A stretch of 64,000 bases of DNA from JADLHS01 sp044225555 (lineage in GTDB: Bacteria; Verrucomicrobiota; Verrucomicrobiia; Limisphaerales; JADLHS01). The notes below the pieces were generated by a model. The model was not told the DNA's origin, made no database searches, and was given only the letters and a program-made list of their open reading frames with translations. Numbering within the stretch: the first letter of the stretch is position 1; every line of letters starts with the position of its first letter. The DNA lies in NCBI GenBank assembly GCA_044225555.1, contig JBGAIM010000005.1:248001-312000 (forward strand). The letters are read 5' to 3'. The position numbers were made by a program, and so were the translations under genes. Positions 16,882 through 26,274 of this stretch are shown here, piece by piece.

Positions 16882-18258
16882 TTACCGGGCCTTGTCATAC
16901 ATTTTCAAGTTATCCAACAAGCCTTGAACCTGTTGATCGCCCGGATCGATCTGGTGACAGGTCTCAGCAAGCAGTCGGACTTCAGTCCATCTTTGCTGAT
17001 TAACCAGCAGTTGCGCGTAGGGGAAAATGGCTTCGGGCAAGTAAGGACATAGCGCCAAGGCCTGGCGAAAAGCGAGGTCAGCTTCCTTCAACATTCGCTG
17101 CTTTTCCTCGGGGGATGACGCGTGCTCGGCTCTCCAAGCGTACAACTTACCGATGGCAGCGCGAAGTTTGGAGAATTCCTTTTGCGCCGCTTTGTTCTGA
17201 GCAAATTCCCTGTCGCCTTGGAGTCCGTTCAAATCGTTCCGCCGAAAAACCCTGCTGCTAAAGTCACAAATCTCCGTCACGGATGTTTCCGGGGTAAGCC
17301 AATCGCCGAGCAACTCCTTTACGTAATGCGCCCAGTAATTCCGGTCTGTCGTCACGATTGCTTCACTTAATTCCGCCAGCGGTTCGCCGTGCAACTTGAA
17401 TATCAGCCCGTGCGGGGAAAGATGCGGATATATCAATTCCATCGAGTAGCTTTCTTGCAAGTAAAACTCCCGGCCCGGATTCCTTTCCATGATAACCTTC
17501 ACGAGCCGCGCCTCAATTGGCATAAGCTCGCTTGGTTTAGGTCCTTCGCTATTTGACCGCATACTCACAAAGTCGAGATGCTCGTGGAACGCGTTATTCA
17601 CATCGGCTGAGGTCGGGATATACAGCTTCGAGCCGTACATTATTCGCAAGTAGTTCAGGTAAGTCTCCTCCCGCAATTGGTTCTGGGTGAGGGTGAAGAA
17701 TGGCCGTCCCTCGCGATGAGAGTCGCTCAATGCCGCAATGACATACTGGCCGGCAGATATTCCGCCAAAGTAAATGCTGTTGCTCGGAATTGAATCAATG
17801 ATGTCACGGCCGAATCGTCTCAGCCACTTCAAGTCCCAATCATGGAACTGCTCGTACGTGCCGATCGTCTCGGTCAGTGGCACCCAAAGTTCCGTGTCCA
17901 ACGCGGGTTGCATTCCGTCGGAGAATCCGGCTTTTTGCCGCAAAATCTGCAAGGCAGCTTTGAACCGAGAGGGTGAATCCGTGTCGTGATCGTGATAATG
18001 AAGATGGGCCGCGTGCTTCTTGAGACCTTCAAAGAGGTTCGTTGCGGCGGGCCAGTCGTTTCGCTCGACCGCGTCGAAGAATTCCCAGACCGTGGCTGGC
18101 ACGGAGTTGGTTTGAGCCGCGGCCAGTTGTTTCGCCTGCGCGCGTTTGCTGGCGACGAACCGCGCCAGGTCCGGGTCCGGGAGGGTTCCCCTTTTTCCAC
18201 AAGCCACAAAACTCGCTGCAACTAGTGCGAACAGTGAAGCAAGCTGGATCAGCCTCAT
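16882..18258 (-). CDS. Lipoprotein with C-terminal TPR-like helices
   Basis: The 458-residue product has a signal with a lipobox-like FVAC (Cys at about 20), followed by a Lys/Arg-rich N-terminus and a large mixed domain with no motif that I recognise. The C-terminal 110 residues (EKQRMLKEADLAFRQALALCPYLPEAIFPYAQLLVNQQRW) read as one or two tetratricopeptide-like repeats. I cannot name the family. The frame extends to a GTG at 18279, but the ATG at 18258 gives a normal lipoprotein signal. After the TAG-free stop at 16882, a different frame stays open to about 16730 and encodes a Lys/Glu-rich peptide, so the C-terminus may once have been longer. Confidence 0.75.
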   Translation of the reverse strand: MRLIQLASLFALVAASFVACGKRGTLPDPDLARFVASKRAQAKQLAAAQTNSVPATVWEFFDAVERNDWPAATNLFEGLKKHAAHLHYHDHDTDSPSRFKAALQILRQKAGFSDGMQPALDTELWVPLTETIGTYEQFHDWDLKWLRRFGRDIIDSIPSNSIYFGGISAGQYVIAALSDSHREGRPFFTLTQNQLREETYLNYLRIMYGSKLYIPTSADVNNAFHEHLDFVSMRSNSEGPKPSELMPIEARLVKVIMERNPGREFYLQESYSMELIYPHLSPHGLIFKLHGEPLAELSEAIVTTDRNYWAHYVKELLGDWLTPETSVTEICDFSSRVFRRNDLNGLQGDREFAQNKAAQKEFSKLRAAIGKLYAWRAEHASSPEEKQRMLKEADLAFRQALALCPYLPEAIFPYAQLLVNQQRWTEVRLLAETCHQIDPGDQQVQGLLDNLKMYDKAR

Positions 18259-18526
18259 GGTCTTGTTTCTCAGTTTCACCCGTGAGTGTCAAAATGAGCC
18301 GCAGTCAATCACTTATTCAAGCATAAACCCAGCAAGCGGCCATCGCTTGGGAAGTCGTCTCCGCCGAATGGCATGCGCAATTCCCGGTTTGACTCGCGCA
18401 AGAATTGCCAAGGTTTCCCGCTTGGCACTGCGCGGGTCGCGGGCCTAGACTTCTGCCCATGAAAGCTGGGCTTAAAAATCTAGCCGTTGGTTTGTCTTCG
18501 CAACTCTCCACAACCCCGTTGTTTTT

Positions 18527-20623
18527 ATGAAAGAATATCAAGCTGCCGACATCCGTAATTTCGCCGTCGTGGGCCACGCAACGTCCGGCAAGACGATGCT
18601 GTGTGAAGCCATGCTCGCCTGCGCCGGCGTCATCAACCGCATGGGCACCATCGCCGCCGGCTCGACGGTGTCGGATTATCACGTGAGCGAGATCAACCGG
18701 CAGATCTCCGTCCAGGCGTCGTTGCTCCACTGCGAATGGCTGGGCAAAAAATTCAACATCATTGACTGCCCCGGTTACGCGGACTTCCTCAGCGAAGGCC
18801 TCGGCGCGTTGCGCGTCGGGGATTTTGCCCTGGTCGTGGTGAACGCCCGCGACGGTGTCGGCGTGGGCACGGATGCCGCCTGGAAGACCGCCACCGAGGA
18901 CGGCATTCCAAAAATGATCGTCATCAACGGGCTGGATAAGGAGGAAACGGATTTTGACAATTTGCTGGTGGAGCTGCGTTCCCACTATGGCGAACGCGTG
19001 TTCCCGCTTTCGATGCCGGTCAATCCCGGCCCCGGCTTCAACCAGTTGCTCGATGTGCCCCGCAGCGAAATCATCACCTACGCGACCGACAAGAGCGGCA
19101 AGTTCACCGAAGCCCCCGCGGCGGGCGATTGGGCCGAACGCGTCAAACAATCGCACGAGCGGCTGATCGAATACATCGCTGAAGCGGACGATACGCTGAT
19201 GGAAAAGTGGATGGACAAAGGTTCGTTGACGGAGGCGGAATTGCGCGCCGGCTTGCACGCGGCGTTGCAGAAGCAATCGTTCATTCCGGTGTTTTGCACG
19301 TCGGCGGAAAACAACATCGGCGTGGCGCGGTTGATGGACATGATCGCGAAATACGGCTCATCGCCGGTGGATCGCAAGACTGTCCCGGGTCTCGATGCCG
19401 ACGGCAAGGAATGTACCGTGGACCTCGCCGGCAACGAGACCGTTTGCTACGTGTTCAAGACGATGAGCGAAGCGCAGTTTGGCGAGTTGTCGTTCTTCCG
19501 CGTTTATTCCGGCCAGGTGAAGTTTGGATCGGAACTTTACAATACCGACCGCCGTATCACGGAAAAGATCGGTCAGATTTATTCGCTTAACGGCAAGAAC
19601 CGCGACACCGTCCAGATTGTCAACGCAGGCGACATCGCGGCCGTGGTGAAACTCAAGGACACCCACACAGGCAACACGCTGTGCAACCCCAAGCATCCGG
19701 TTTCGCTGCCGAAAGTGGATTATCCCAAGCCGAGCATTCACGCTTCGCTCAAGAGCACGGCCAAGGGCGAGGAGGACAAGGTGGCGTCCGGCCTAGCGGC
19801 GTTGCATCACGAAGACCCGACGTTCGCGCATCATGTGGACAGCGAACTGCACCAGACCGTTCTTTCGGCCCAAGGTGAACTGCATCTGGAAGTGATCGCC
19901 GACCGATTACGCCGCCGTTTCAACGTGCATGTCGAACTGGGCGAGCCGCGCGTGAAATATCGCGAAACCATTCGCGGCAAGGCCGATTCAAAGTATCGCC
20001 ACAAGAAGCAGACCGGTGGCTCGGGCCAGTTCGCCGAGGTCTGGATGCGCATCGAGCCGAAACCGCGCGATACCGGCGTCGAGTTTACCCAATCGCTCGT
20101 GGGCCAGAATGTGGACCGCAGCTTCGTGCCGTCCGTGGAGAAGGGCGTGGACAAGGCGGTCAACGAAGGAATCATCGCGGGCTATCGCGTGGTGGACGTA
20201 AAGATCGAGTTTTACGACGGCAAGATGCATCCGGTGGATTCGAAGGACATCGCGTTTCAGACCGCCGGCTATTTTGCGTTCAAGGAAGCTTTCACGGCGG
20301 CCAAGCCATGCATGTTGGAGCCCATCAACAAGATTGAAATTCGGATTCCCGAGGATTGCATGGGCAAAGTGATGGGCGATCTCTCCAGCCGGCGCGGAAA
20401 AATCCAGGGCATGGAAGTGGAAGGCAGCTTCCAGGTCATCAAGGCGCACGTGCCGGCGAAGGAACTCTATCGCTACTCCAGCACGTTGCGGTCACTTACC
20501 GGCGGACGCGGCGTGCATGTGGAGGACTTTAGCCACTACGAAGAAATGCCGCGTGACGCCGAGGCCAAGATGGTCGAGGAATACAAGAAGCACCGCCAGG
20601 ACGGCAACGGGCATCACGAATAG
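18527..20623 (+). CDS. EF-G-like translational GTPase, divergent paralog
   Basis: The 698-residue protein has the five-domain layout of elongation factor G. The P-loop GHATSGKT is at 16-23. The G3 motif reads DCPGYADF in place of the usual DTPGHVDF, so the catalytic His is Tyr. The G4 motif reads NGLD where NKxD is typical. Domain IV carries a GGSGQFAEV loop and the C-terminus a normal domain V. Such His-to-Tyr forms occur in the EF-G2/FusA2 group, whose GTPase activity and role in elongation differ from the main EF-G. No ribosomal-protein or tuf gene lies nearby, also arguing for a paralog. The ATG at 18527 is clear; its leader is T-rich without a strong ribosome-binding site. Confidence 0.88.
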   Translation: MKEYQAADIRNFAVVGHATSGKTMLCEAMLACAGVINRMGTIAAGSTVSDYHVSEINRQISVQASLLHCEWLGKKFNIIDCPGYADFLSEGLGALRVGDFALVVVNARDGVGVGTDAAWKTATEDGIPKMIVINGLDKEETDFDNLLVELRSHYGERVFPLSMPVNPGPGFNQLLDVPRSEIITYATDKSGKFTEAPAAGDWAERVKQSHERLIEYIAEADDTLMEKWMDKGSLTEAELRAGLHAALQKQSFIPVFCTSAENNIGVARLMDMIAKYGSSPVDRKTVPGLDADGKECTVDLAGNETVCYVFKTMSEAQFGELSFFRVYSGQVKFGSELYNTDRRITEKIGQIYSLNGKNRDTVQIVNAGDIAAVVKLKDTHTGNTLCNPKHPVSLPKVDYPKPSIHASLKSTAKGEEDKVASGLAALHHEDPTFAHHVDSELHQTVLSAQGELHLEVIADRLRRRFNVHVELGEPRVKYRETIRGKADSKYRHKKQTGGSGQFAEVWMRIEPKPRDTGVEFTQSLVGQNVDRSFVPSVEKGVDKAVNEGIIAGYRVVDVKIEFYDGKMHPVDSKDIAFQTAGYFAFKEAFTAAKPCMLEPINKIEIRIPEDCMGKVMGDLSSRRGKIQGMEVEGSFQVIKAHVPAKELYRYSSTLRSLTGGRGVHVEDFSHYEEMPRDAEAKMVEEYKKHRQDGNGHHE

Positions 20624-20636
20624 GGGCGCTGGCGGA

Positions 20637-21923
20637 CTACTTGCCCGCCTTGATGTCGTAACACCAGAGCGAGACCTGGTCACGCAGGTAAAGCCGACCG
20701 TTGGCGATGACCGGGTAAGCCCATGCTTTCTCCATTTGATTCAGGCGCGCGGGACCGTTCGGTGGCGTGAAGTGTCCTTTTTCCCGATAACCTTCCGGTG
20801 TTGGTTCCAGGAGGGCGACATCGCCCTTCTCCGCGTGCAAGTATAGCCGGCCATCGGCCACCAACCACGAGGAGGGACCGATCGCCCGCTCTTCCCATTT
20901 GATCTCGCCGGTCTTGAAATCAACGCACATGATGCCCTGGCCACTGGAGCCGAAAAAGTAATCGCCCACCTTCACCACACCGCCCAATCCGACCGGAAGC
21001 TTGTTGTTGAAATAGAGTTCCTCGGCAGCGAATGCGCCGTCCTTCTTCACCGGCTTCACCAACGCTCCGCCGGCGCGGAACGCTCCGCTGTAAATGTAGT
21101 CGCCATCCGCCAGCGGCGTGATGATGACTGCGGGGCTGCCCTGCGCGCTGCGTTCATAGCGCCAGAGGAGTTTTCCTGTCTTCGCGTCCACGCCCATCAA
21201 ACCTTTTTGTAGAAACTGAACGTATTGCTTCACACCGCCGGACTCGAAAATGATCGGGCACGCATAGCTGGCGTCCACGCCCTCGGTCAGCGCACATTTC
21301 CAGATCACGTCGCCGGTCGACTTGTTTAACGCGACCATTGTGGCGTTACTGCCGCCAGGTGTGCAAATGAGGGCGTTGCCATCCACCAACGGCGATTCCG
21401 AGTACGCCCAGACGCCGGGCTGGCCGCCGAAATCAATGCGCAGACTCTTGCGCCAGTGCTCTTTGCCACTCGCGGTTTCGAGACAGACCAAGTCGCCATC
21501 CGAACCGAGGGCGTAAAGGAATTTGCCGTCCACCGTCGGCGTCGAGCGCGCGGCGGGATAGCTCGGCTCCTGTTTCGGATTCCCCACTCCACCCAGCTTC
21601 GCCGACCAGACGCGGCTGCCGTCCTTCGTCGAAAGGGCGAGGGCAAACTCGTTTTCCAGTCCTTCGTTGCTGATCAGATAAATCCGCTCGCCCACGACGG
21701 AGGGCGTTGAGTAGCCGGAGCCGATTTCTTTGACCTGCCAGATGAGCTTTGGTCCATCCTTGGGCCACTCTTTGAGCAAGCCGGTTTCTGACGAGTGACC
21801 ATTGCGCTGCGGCCCGCGCCATTGCGGCCAATCGGCGGCATGGAGTGCAGTGGTGAGGAGGCTCGTCAGGGCGAGGATGCTCAGCGATGATGCTGGAGCG
21901 AGGACTAGGGCGGTTCGTTTCAT
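20637..21923 (-). CDS. Secreted PQQ-like beta-propeller protein
   Basis: The 428-residue precursor has a signal peptide (cleavage near LHA-ADW at about 26). The motif DWPQWRGPQRNG at the mature N-terminus is the entry signature of this large family of secreted PQQ-like WD40-type propellers. Repeated blades of the form LNKSTGDVIWK, DAKTGKLLWR and DFKTGEIKWE follow. Residues for PQQ itself or for a dehydrogenase site are not evident, so it is better read as a binding scaffold than an enzyme. It converges on the EF-G-like gene with a 13-base gap and is transcribed away from two further paralogs at 22129 and 23572. Confidence 0.85.
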   Translation of the reverse strand: MKRTALVLAPASSLSILALTSLLTTALHAADWPQWRGPQRNGHSSETGLLKEWPKDGPKLIWQVKEIGSGYSTPSVVGERIYLISNEGLENEFALALSTKDGSRVWSAKLGGVGNPKQEPSYPAARSTPTVDGKFLYALGSDGDLVCLETASGKEHWRKSLRIDFGGQPGVWAYSESPLVDGNALICTPGGSNATMVALNKSTGDVIWKCALTEGVDASYACPIIFESGGVKQYVQFLQKGLMGVDAKTGKLLWRYERSAQGSPAVIITPLADGDYIYSGAFRAGGALVKPVKKDGAFAAEELYFNNKLPVGLGGVVKVGDYFFGSSGQGIMCVDFKTGEIKWEERAIGPSSWLVADGRLYLHAEKGDVALLEPTPEGYREKGHFTPPNGPARLNQMEKAWAYPVIANGRLYLRDQVSLWCYDIKAGK

Positions 21924-22128
21924 GGTAGCAATGGGTATCGGTTGCGCCCATGCATAGTGGAGTTGCGTCCCGATTTCAACTCTCACGTGAACTTTGCGCA
22001 ACAAATCCGCCGAGGGATGGACAAATCTCTTCTGAATACAAATCTCACGGCCATGGTCTGATTTAGTTGCAAAATATCCCCGGCAGCCCATGCTCCGGAA
22101 AAACCACTTAACCCAAAACGTGAGCACC

Positions 22129-23514
22129 ATGAAAAAATCCATCCCCTTGGTTTCAAGTTGTCTCGTCGTATGCAGTGTCGCCTTCGCTCCGGCGCAAAAC
22201 TGGCCGCAGTGGCTCGGAGAAAATCGTGATGGCAAGGCCGCCGGCTTCACGCCGCCCAAGACATGGCCGAAGGAACTGGCCCAGAAGTGGAAGGTCACCG
22301 TTGGCGATGGTGTGGCCACGCCGTCTCTGGTTGGCGATAAGCTCTATGTCTTCGCGCGCCAGGAAGGCGGCGAAATCATTCGCTGCCTCGACGCGGCCAC
22401 GGGCAAGGAACTTTGGCAGGACAAATACGACGTGCTTCCCGCCAATGGTCCGGCGCAAGGATTCTCCGGCCCCCGTTGCACGCCGACCGTGGCCGAGGGC
22501 AAAGTCGTGACGCTTGGTCTGCGTGGCACATTGAGTTGCTACGACGCAGCCACCGGCAAGCAACTCTGGCGCAAAGAGGATTTCAAGGGTTCGTTACCGC
22601 GCTTCTTCACGTCGGCCTCGCCGTTGGTCACCGACGGTTTGTGCATTGCGCAGCTCGGCGGTAATGAAAGCGGCGGGGTGGTTGGCTATGATCTCGCCAA
22701 CGGTGACGAAAAATGGAAATGGACGGGCGACGGCCCATCGTACGCGTCCACGATGTTGATGACGCTGTCGGGCACAAAAATGGTCATCGCCGAGACGGAC
22801 AAAAAAATTGTCGGCCTGGGACTGAAGGATGGCAAACTCCTCTGGGAGACTCCGTTTGCGGTGCCAGGGCGCGGCTATAATGCCAGCACGCCCATTGTGG
22901 ACGGCAGCACATTGATCTACGGCGGTTCGGGTCGCGGCCTGACGGCCGTCAAAATCGAGAAGGAAGGTGACACCTTTTTCGCCAAGGAACTGTGGAAGAA
23001 CGCGGACAACTCGGTTCAGTTCAATACGCCCGTGCTCAAGAACGGGGTGATCTATGGGCTTACGGCGAACAACGAGTTCTTCTGCATCGGCAAGGATGGC
23101 AAGACGGCTTGGAAGTCGCCGCTGGTGGCAGCCGTGACTGGCGGCGAAACTCCACCGACAGCCCCACCGGCCAATGCCCAACCTGGGCCTGGCGGTCCCG
23201 GCGGACGCGAAGGTGGTCCGGGTGGTCCGGGTGGTCCGGGAGGGCCCGGCGGCGAACGGCGCGGCCGCGGCATGGGTGGCGGCGGTGGCGGCGGCCGTGC
23301 TGGTTACGGTCAAATCGTGGATGCGGGCTCGGTGATACTCGCATTGACACCGGCTACCTCCGAACTGGTCGCATTTCAGCCGAGCGACAAGGCTTACACT
23401 GAAGTGGCGCGCATCAAGGTATCCAGCTCACCGACCTACGCGTATCCCATCGTTTCCGGCAACCGCATCTTCATCAAGGATCAGAATGACGTCATGCTTC
23501 TCGCGATTCAGTAA
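22129..23514 (+). CDS. Secreted PQQ-like beta-propeller protein with a Gly/Pro-rich insertion
   Basis: The 461-residue precursor has a signal peptide (cleavage near APAQ) and the NWPQWLGENRDG entry motif. It has six or so propeller blades (DAATGKELWQ, DAATGKQLWR, LKDGKLLWET). A low-complexity Gly/Pro/Arg segment at about 343-390 lies between blades; its DNA contains three perfect tandem copies of GGTGGTCCG (23212-23238). The insert most likely forms a flexible loop on the propeller surface. The ATG at 22129 is preferred over upstream in-frame codons because it opens the signal peptide. Confidence 0.85.
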   Translation: MKKSIPLVSSCLVVCSVAFAPAQNWPQWLGENRDGKAAGFTPPKTWPKELAQKWKVTVGDGVATPSLVGDKLYVFARQEGGEIIRCLDAATGKELWQDKYDVLPANGPAQGFSGPRCTPTVAEGKVVTLGLRGTLSCYDAATGKQLWRKEDFKGSLPRFFTSASPLVTDGLCIAQLGGNESGGVVGYDLANGDEKWKWTGDGPSYASTMLMTLSGTKMVIAETDKKIVGLGLKDGKLLWETPFAVPGRGYNASTPIVDGSTLIYGGSGRGLTAVKIEKEGDTFFAKELWKNADNSVQFNTPVLKNGVIYGLTANNEFFCIGKDGKTAWKSPLVAAVTGGETPPTAPPANAQPGPGGPGGREGGPGGPGGPGGPGGERRGRGMGGGGGGGRAGYGQIVDAGSVILALTPATSELVAFQPSDKAYTEVARIKVSSSPTYAYPIVSGNRIFIKDQNDVMLLAIQ

Positions 23515-23571
23515 TCGCAGCGGTTTGAATCGCGAAAGAAACATCGCGCGCGGGTTTGCTTCTCGTAACCT

Positions 23572-24816
23572 ATGAAAGCAACCCGCGTCGTCATTCTGCT
23601 TTCACTGGCCGTCGGTCTTGTCGCGCCCGCCCAGGAATGGACACGCTTTCGCGGGCCCAATGGCGCCGGCCTCAGCGAGGCGAAAACCATCCCTACCAAA
23701 TGGAGTGCTGCTGATTTCAACTGGAAGGTCGCGCTGCCCGGGGCCGGGCATTCGTCGCCGGTGTTGTGGGGTGAAAGGGTTTTCGTCACGTCGTGTGATG
23801 AAAAGGCCGGGAAGTTTTTTGTGTTCTGCCTGAAGGCGGGCGATGGTTCAACGCTCTGGAAGAAGGAATTCCCGCTTACCCCATCGGAAAAGCACAACCT
23901 CAACAGCTTCGCCACCTCGACACCGACGGTGGATGCCGATCGGGTTTATGTGTGTCGCACCGAAGCCGCGCGGGTGACCCTTTGCGCGCTGGCTCACAAC
24001 GGCGAGCAGGTGTGGGAAAAGGATCTCGGCCCGTTTACGGCACAGCACGGCGGCGGGACTTCGCCCATCCTGCATGACGGCATGGTCATCTTCCCCGACG
24101 AGCAAAGCGGCGAGAGTTTTCTCATTGCCATGGACGCGCGTACGGGTGAGACGCGTTGGAAAACACCCCGCACTTCCGGCGCCGGGAGCTACTCGACACC
24201 GTGCGTCTATCAGCCCAAGCAGGGCAAAGCGCAGTTGATCTTCAACAGCGAAGTCCACGGGATTTCGGGACTCGCGCCCGATACTGGCAAGGTGATCTGG
24301 GAATTTGACAAGGCCTTCGACAAACGCAGCGTCAGTTCGCCCGTGATCGCTGGAGAATTTATCATCGGCTCGTGTGGCAGCGGCGGCGGCGGCAATTTTG
24401 TGGTGGCGGTGCGGCCCGGTAATCCCACCACCGGCGCAAAACCGGAGCGCGCTTACGAAGTCCGCCGTTCCGCACCGTATGTGCCCACGAGTGTTTGCGC
24501 GGGTGACTGGCTCTATTTGTGGAGTGATGCCGGGATCGTTAGCCGGGTTCACGCCGCGACTGGTGAAGTGAAATGGCAGGAGCGCGCGGGCGGGAACTTT
24601 TTCAGTTCACCCGTGTGTGTGGACGGACGGCTGTTCTGTGTTTCCACCACCGGTGAAGTGGTGGTCGTGGCCGTGTCGGATAAATTTGAAGTGCTGGCGC
24701 GCAACCCGCTGGGTGAAACCACTCACAGCACGCCGGCGGTTGCCGGTGGGCGGATGTATATTCACACCAGTGGACATCTCGTCAGCATCGGGGGAAAAGC
24801 ATCGGCAGCCGAATGA
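23572..24816 (+). CDS. Secreted PQQ-like beta-propeller protein
   Basis: The 414-residue precursor has a short signal peptide (cleavage near VAPAQ at 20) and the EWTRFRGPNGAG entry motif. Propeller blades include DARTGETRWK, APDTGKVIWE and HAATGEVKWQ. It is 57 bases downstream of the preceding paralog on the same strand, so the two may be cotranscribed. All three proteins in this cluster share the entry motif but differ enough in blade sequence that they are old paralogs. The function is unknown; periplasmic or outer-surface carbohydrate-related roles are commonly guessed for this family. Confidence 0.85.
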   Translation: MKATRVVILLSLAVGLVAPAQEWTRFRGPNGAGLSEAKTIPTKWSAADFNWKVALPGAGHSSPVLWGERVFVTSCDEKAGKFFVFCLKAGDGSTLWKKEFPLTPSEKHNLNSFATSTPTVDADRVYVCRTEAARVTLCALAHNGEQVWEKDLGPFTAQHGGGTSPILHDGMVIFPDEQSGESFLIAMDARTGETRWKTPRTSGAGSYSTPCVYQPKQGKAQLIFNSEVHGISGLAPDTGKVIWEFDKAFDKRSVSSPVIAGEFIIGSCGSGGGGNFVVAVRPGNPTTGAKPERAYEVRRSAPYVPTSVCAGDWLYLWSDAGIVSRVHAATGEVKWQERAGGNFFSSPVCVDGRLFCVSTTGEVVVVAVSDKFEVLARNPLGETTHSTPAVAGGRMYIHTSGHLVSIGGKASAAE

Positions 24817-24874
24817 CTCTCTGCGGCTGCCATTGACATCGTTTCGGGTGCTGTGTTGACTTCGCCCGATTCGA

Positions 24875-26167
24875 ATGTCGAGCCAGTCGAAATCCAGAAA
24901 CCCGCTGCGCAAACTTGCGGAGTCCCTCCGCGTCCTGCGCGAGCGACACGGGGAACGTCATCGTCCCAGCGGCTTCGGTTTCGCGTTCGCTGACCGCGTC
25001 AACTTCCTCAATCGCGAGACGTGGGACAATATCACCGCCAATGGCAGTTTGTTTCTTCGCCGGGACGTGTTGCGGGTGTTGGAGCAACACGGGCCGGAAA
25101 ACGTTCTACCCCGTTACGCGCTGATCTTTCGTGAGGAGAAGCCGGTCGCCGCCCTGGTCGCGCAAGTCGTCCGGATTACCGGTGATCGCTTGCGGCGGGA
25201 CGCGAAGATCGCCGGGGAGAATCCGCCGGCCAATCCGCTGCGGCGTGCCCTCGTGCCCGCGGCCAAAGTCACGAGCGCGAACCTGCGCGACCGGATGCTC
25301 GTCGCTGGCAATCTGCTCTCGTGGGGCTTTCCCGGTGTCGCCTTCTCACCCGATGAAGATCCGGCCGCGCTCTGGCCCGGCGTGGCTGAGGCATTGTATC
25401 GCCTGCGGCGGGCGGAACGCCTCACCGGTGAAACCAATCTCGTGATGGTCAAGGATGCCCGCGCCGGGCAGCCCGGCGTCGAAGCGTTGCGACGTTTCAG
25501 TTATCGTCCCATGGAGACCGAGCCCGACATGGTGCTCGCCATTCCAGAAAACTGGCGCAGCTACGACGACTACATTGCCGCGCTCGACGCGCGGTATCGC
25601 CGTAACGCAAAGGATCAGGTGAAGAAACTTACGGCCGCCGGTTGTTCGGTTGAACCACTCAACAACCTTGCCCCGCACGCGCGCCGATTGCATGAACTCT
25701 ACCTCGCCGTCCATCGCAATGCCTCCGTCCGGCTGGTGACGCTCGGTGAAAGTTATCTCCCGGCGGTGGCTGGCGCTCTGGGTGACAACTTCCGTTGCCA
25801 TGTCGTCCGGCGGGGGGAGGAAATACTTGGTTTCGTTACCAGTCTGCGTGATGGCGATACGGCCATCGCGTATTACATCGGCTTCGACCGGGCGGCCGCA
25901 GGTGAGGGCCTGCCGATTTATTTACGATTGCTGCACGCGACCATCGGTGATGCGATTGCGTGGCGTTGTCGCCGGCTCTCGTTGGGCCGCACCGCGCTGG
26001 AGCCGAAGGCCGCGCTCGGCGCGAAACCGGAACCCCTCTACCTGTGGATGCGCCATCGTGTGCCCACCATGAACTGGATGCTGCGCGGCGTTCTGGGCGC
26101 CATCCCGCATGACGAAGCGCCGGAACGGAATCCGTTCAAGGCCACTACCGCCGACGGTCGCAGTTGA
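24875..26167 (+). CDS. GNAT/FemAB-like acyltransferase-type protein
   Basis: The 430-residue cytoplasmic protein has no signal peptide. Its C-terminal half (about 215-390: DYIAALDARYRRNAKDQVKK, LHELYLAVHRNASVR, ILGFVTSLRDGDTAIAYYIGFD, LPIYLRLLHATIGDAI) has the pattern of BioF2/FemAB-like GNAT-fold proteins. Some of these transfer amino acids or acyl groups to peptidoglycan precursors or lipids. The N-terminal part is Arg-rich and has no motif that I recognise. It starts 58 bases after the PQQ-like gene and is followed by a short gap and a secreted protein. The substrate cannot be inferred. Confidence 0.65.
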   Translation: MSSQSKSRNPLRKLAESLRVLRERHGERHRPSGFGFAFADRVNFLNRETWDNITANGSLFLRRDVLRVLEQHGPENVLPRYALIFREEKPVAALVAQVVRITGDRLRRDAKIAGENPPANPLRRALVPAAKVTSANLRDRMLVAGNLLSWGFPGVAFSPDEDPAALWPGVAEALYRLRRAERLTGETNLVMVKDARAGQPGVEALRRFSYRPMETEPDMVLAIPENWRSYDDYIAALDARYRRNAKDQVKKLTAAGCSVEPLNNLAPHARRLHELYLAVHRNASVRLVTLGESYLPAVAGALGDNFRCHVVRRGEEILGFVTSLRDGDTAIAYYIGFDRAAAGEGLPIYLRLLHATIGDAIAWRCRRLSLGRTALEPKAALGAKPEPLYLWMRHRVPTMNWMLRGVLGAIPHDEAPERNPFKATTADGRS

Positions 26168-26274
26168 GCCGTGCTTCTTCACTTGAGAAAGCGCGAATGG
26201 ACGCCTACGTTGACGCGTCGGTAAGAAAAGTTGCCGCGTTTGCGAGCGCGGAAGGAACCAAACGGAGTCAACGT

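Noticed and set aside
23212..23238. Short direct repeats that could suggest a CRISPR or satellite
   Set aside because: Three contiguous copies of a 9-mer without spacers, in frame in a protein and encoding Gly-Gly-Pro.
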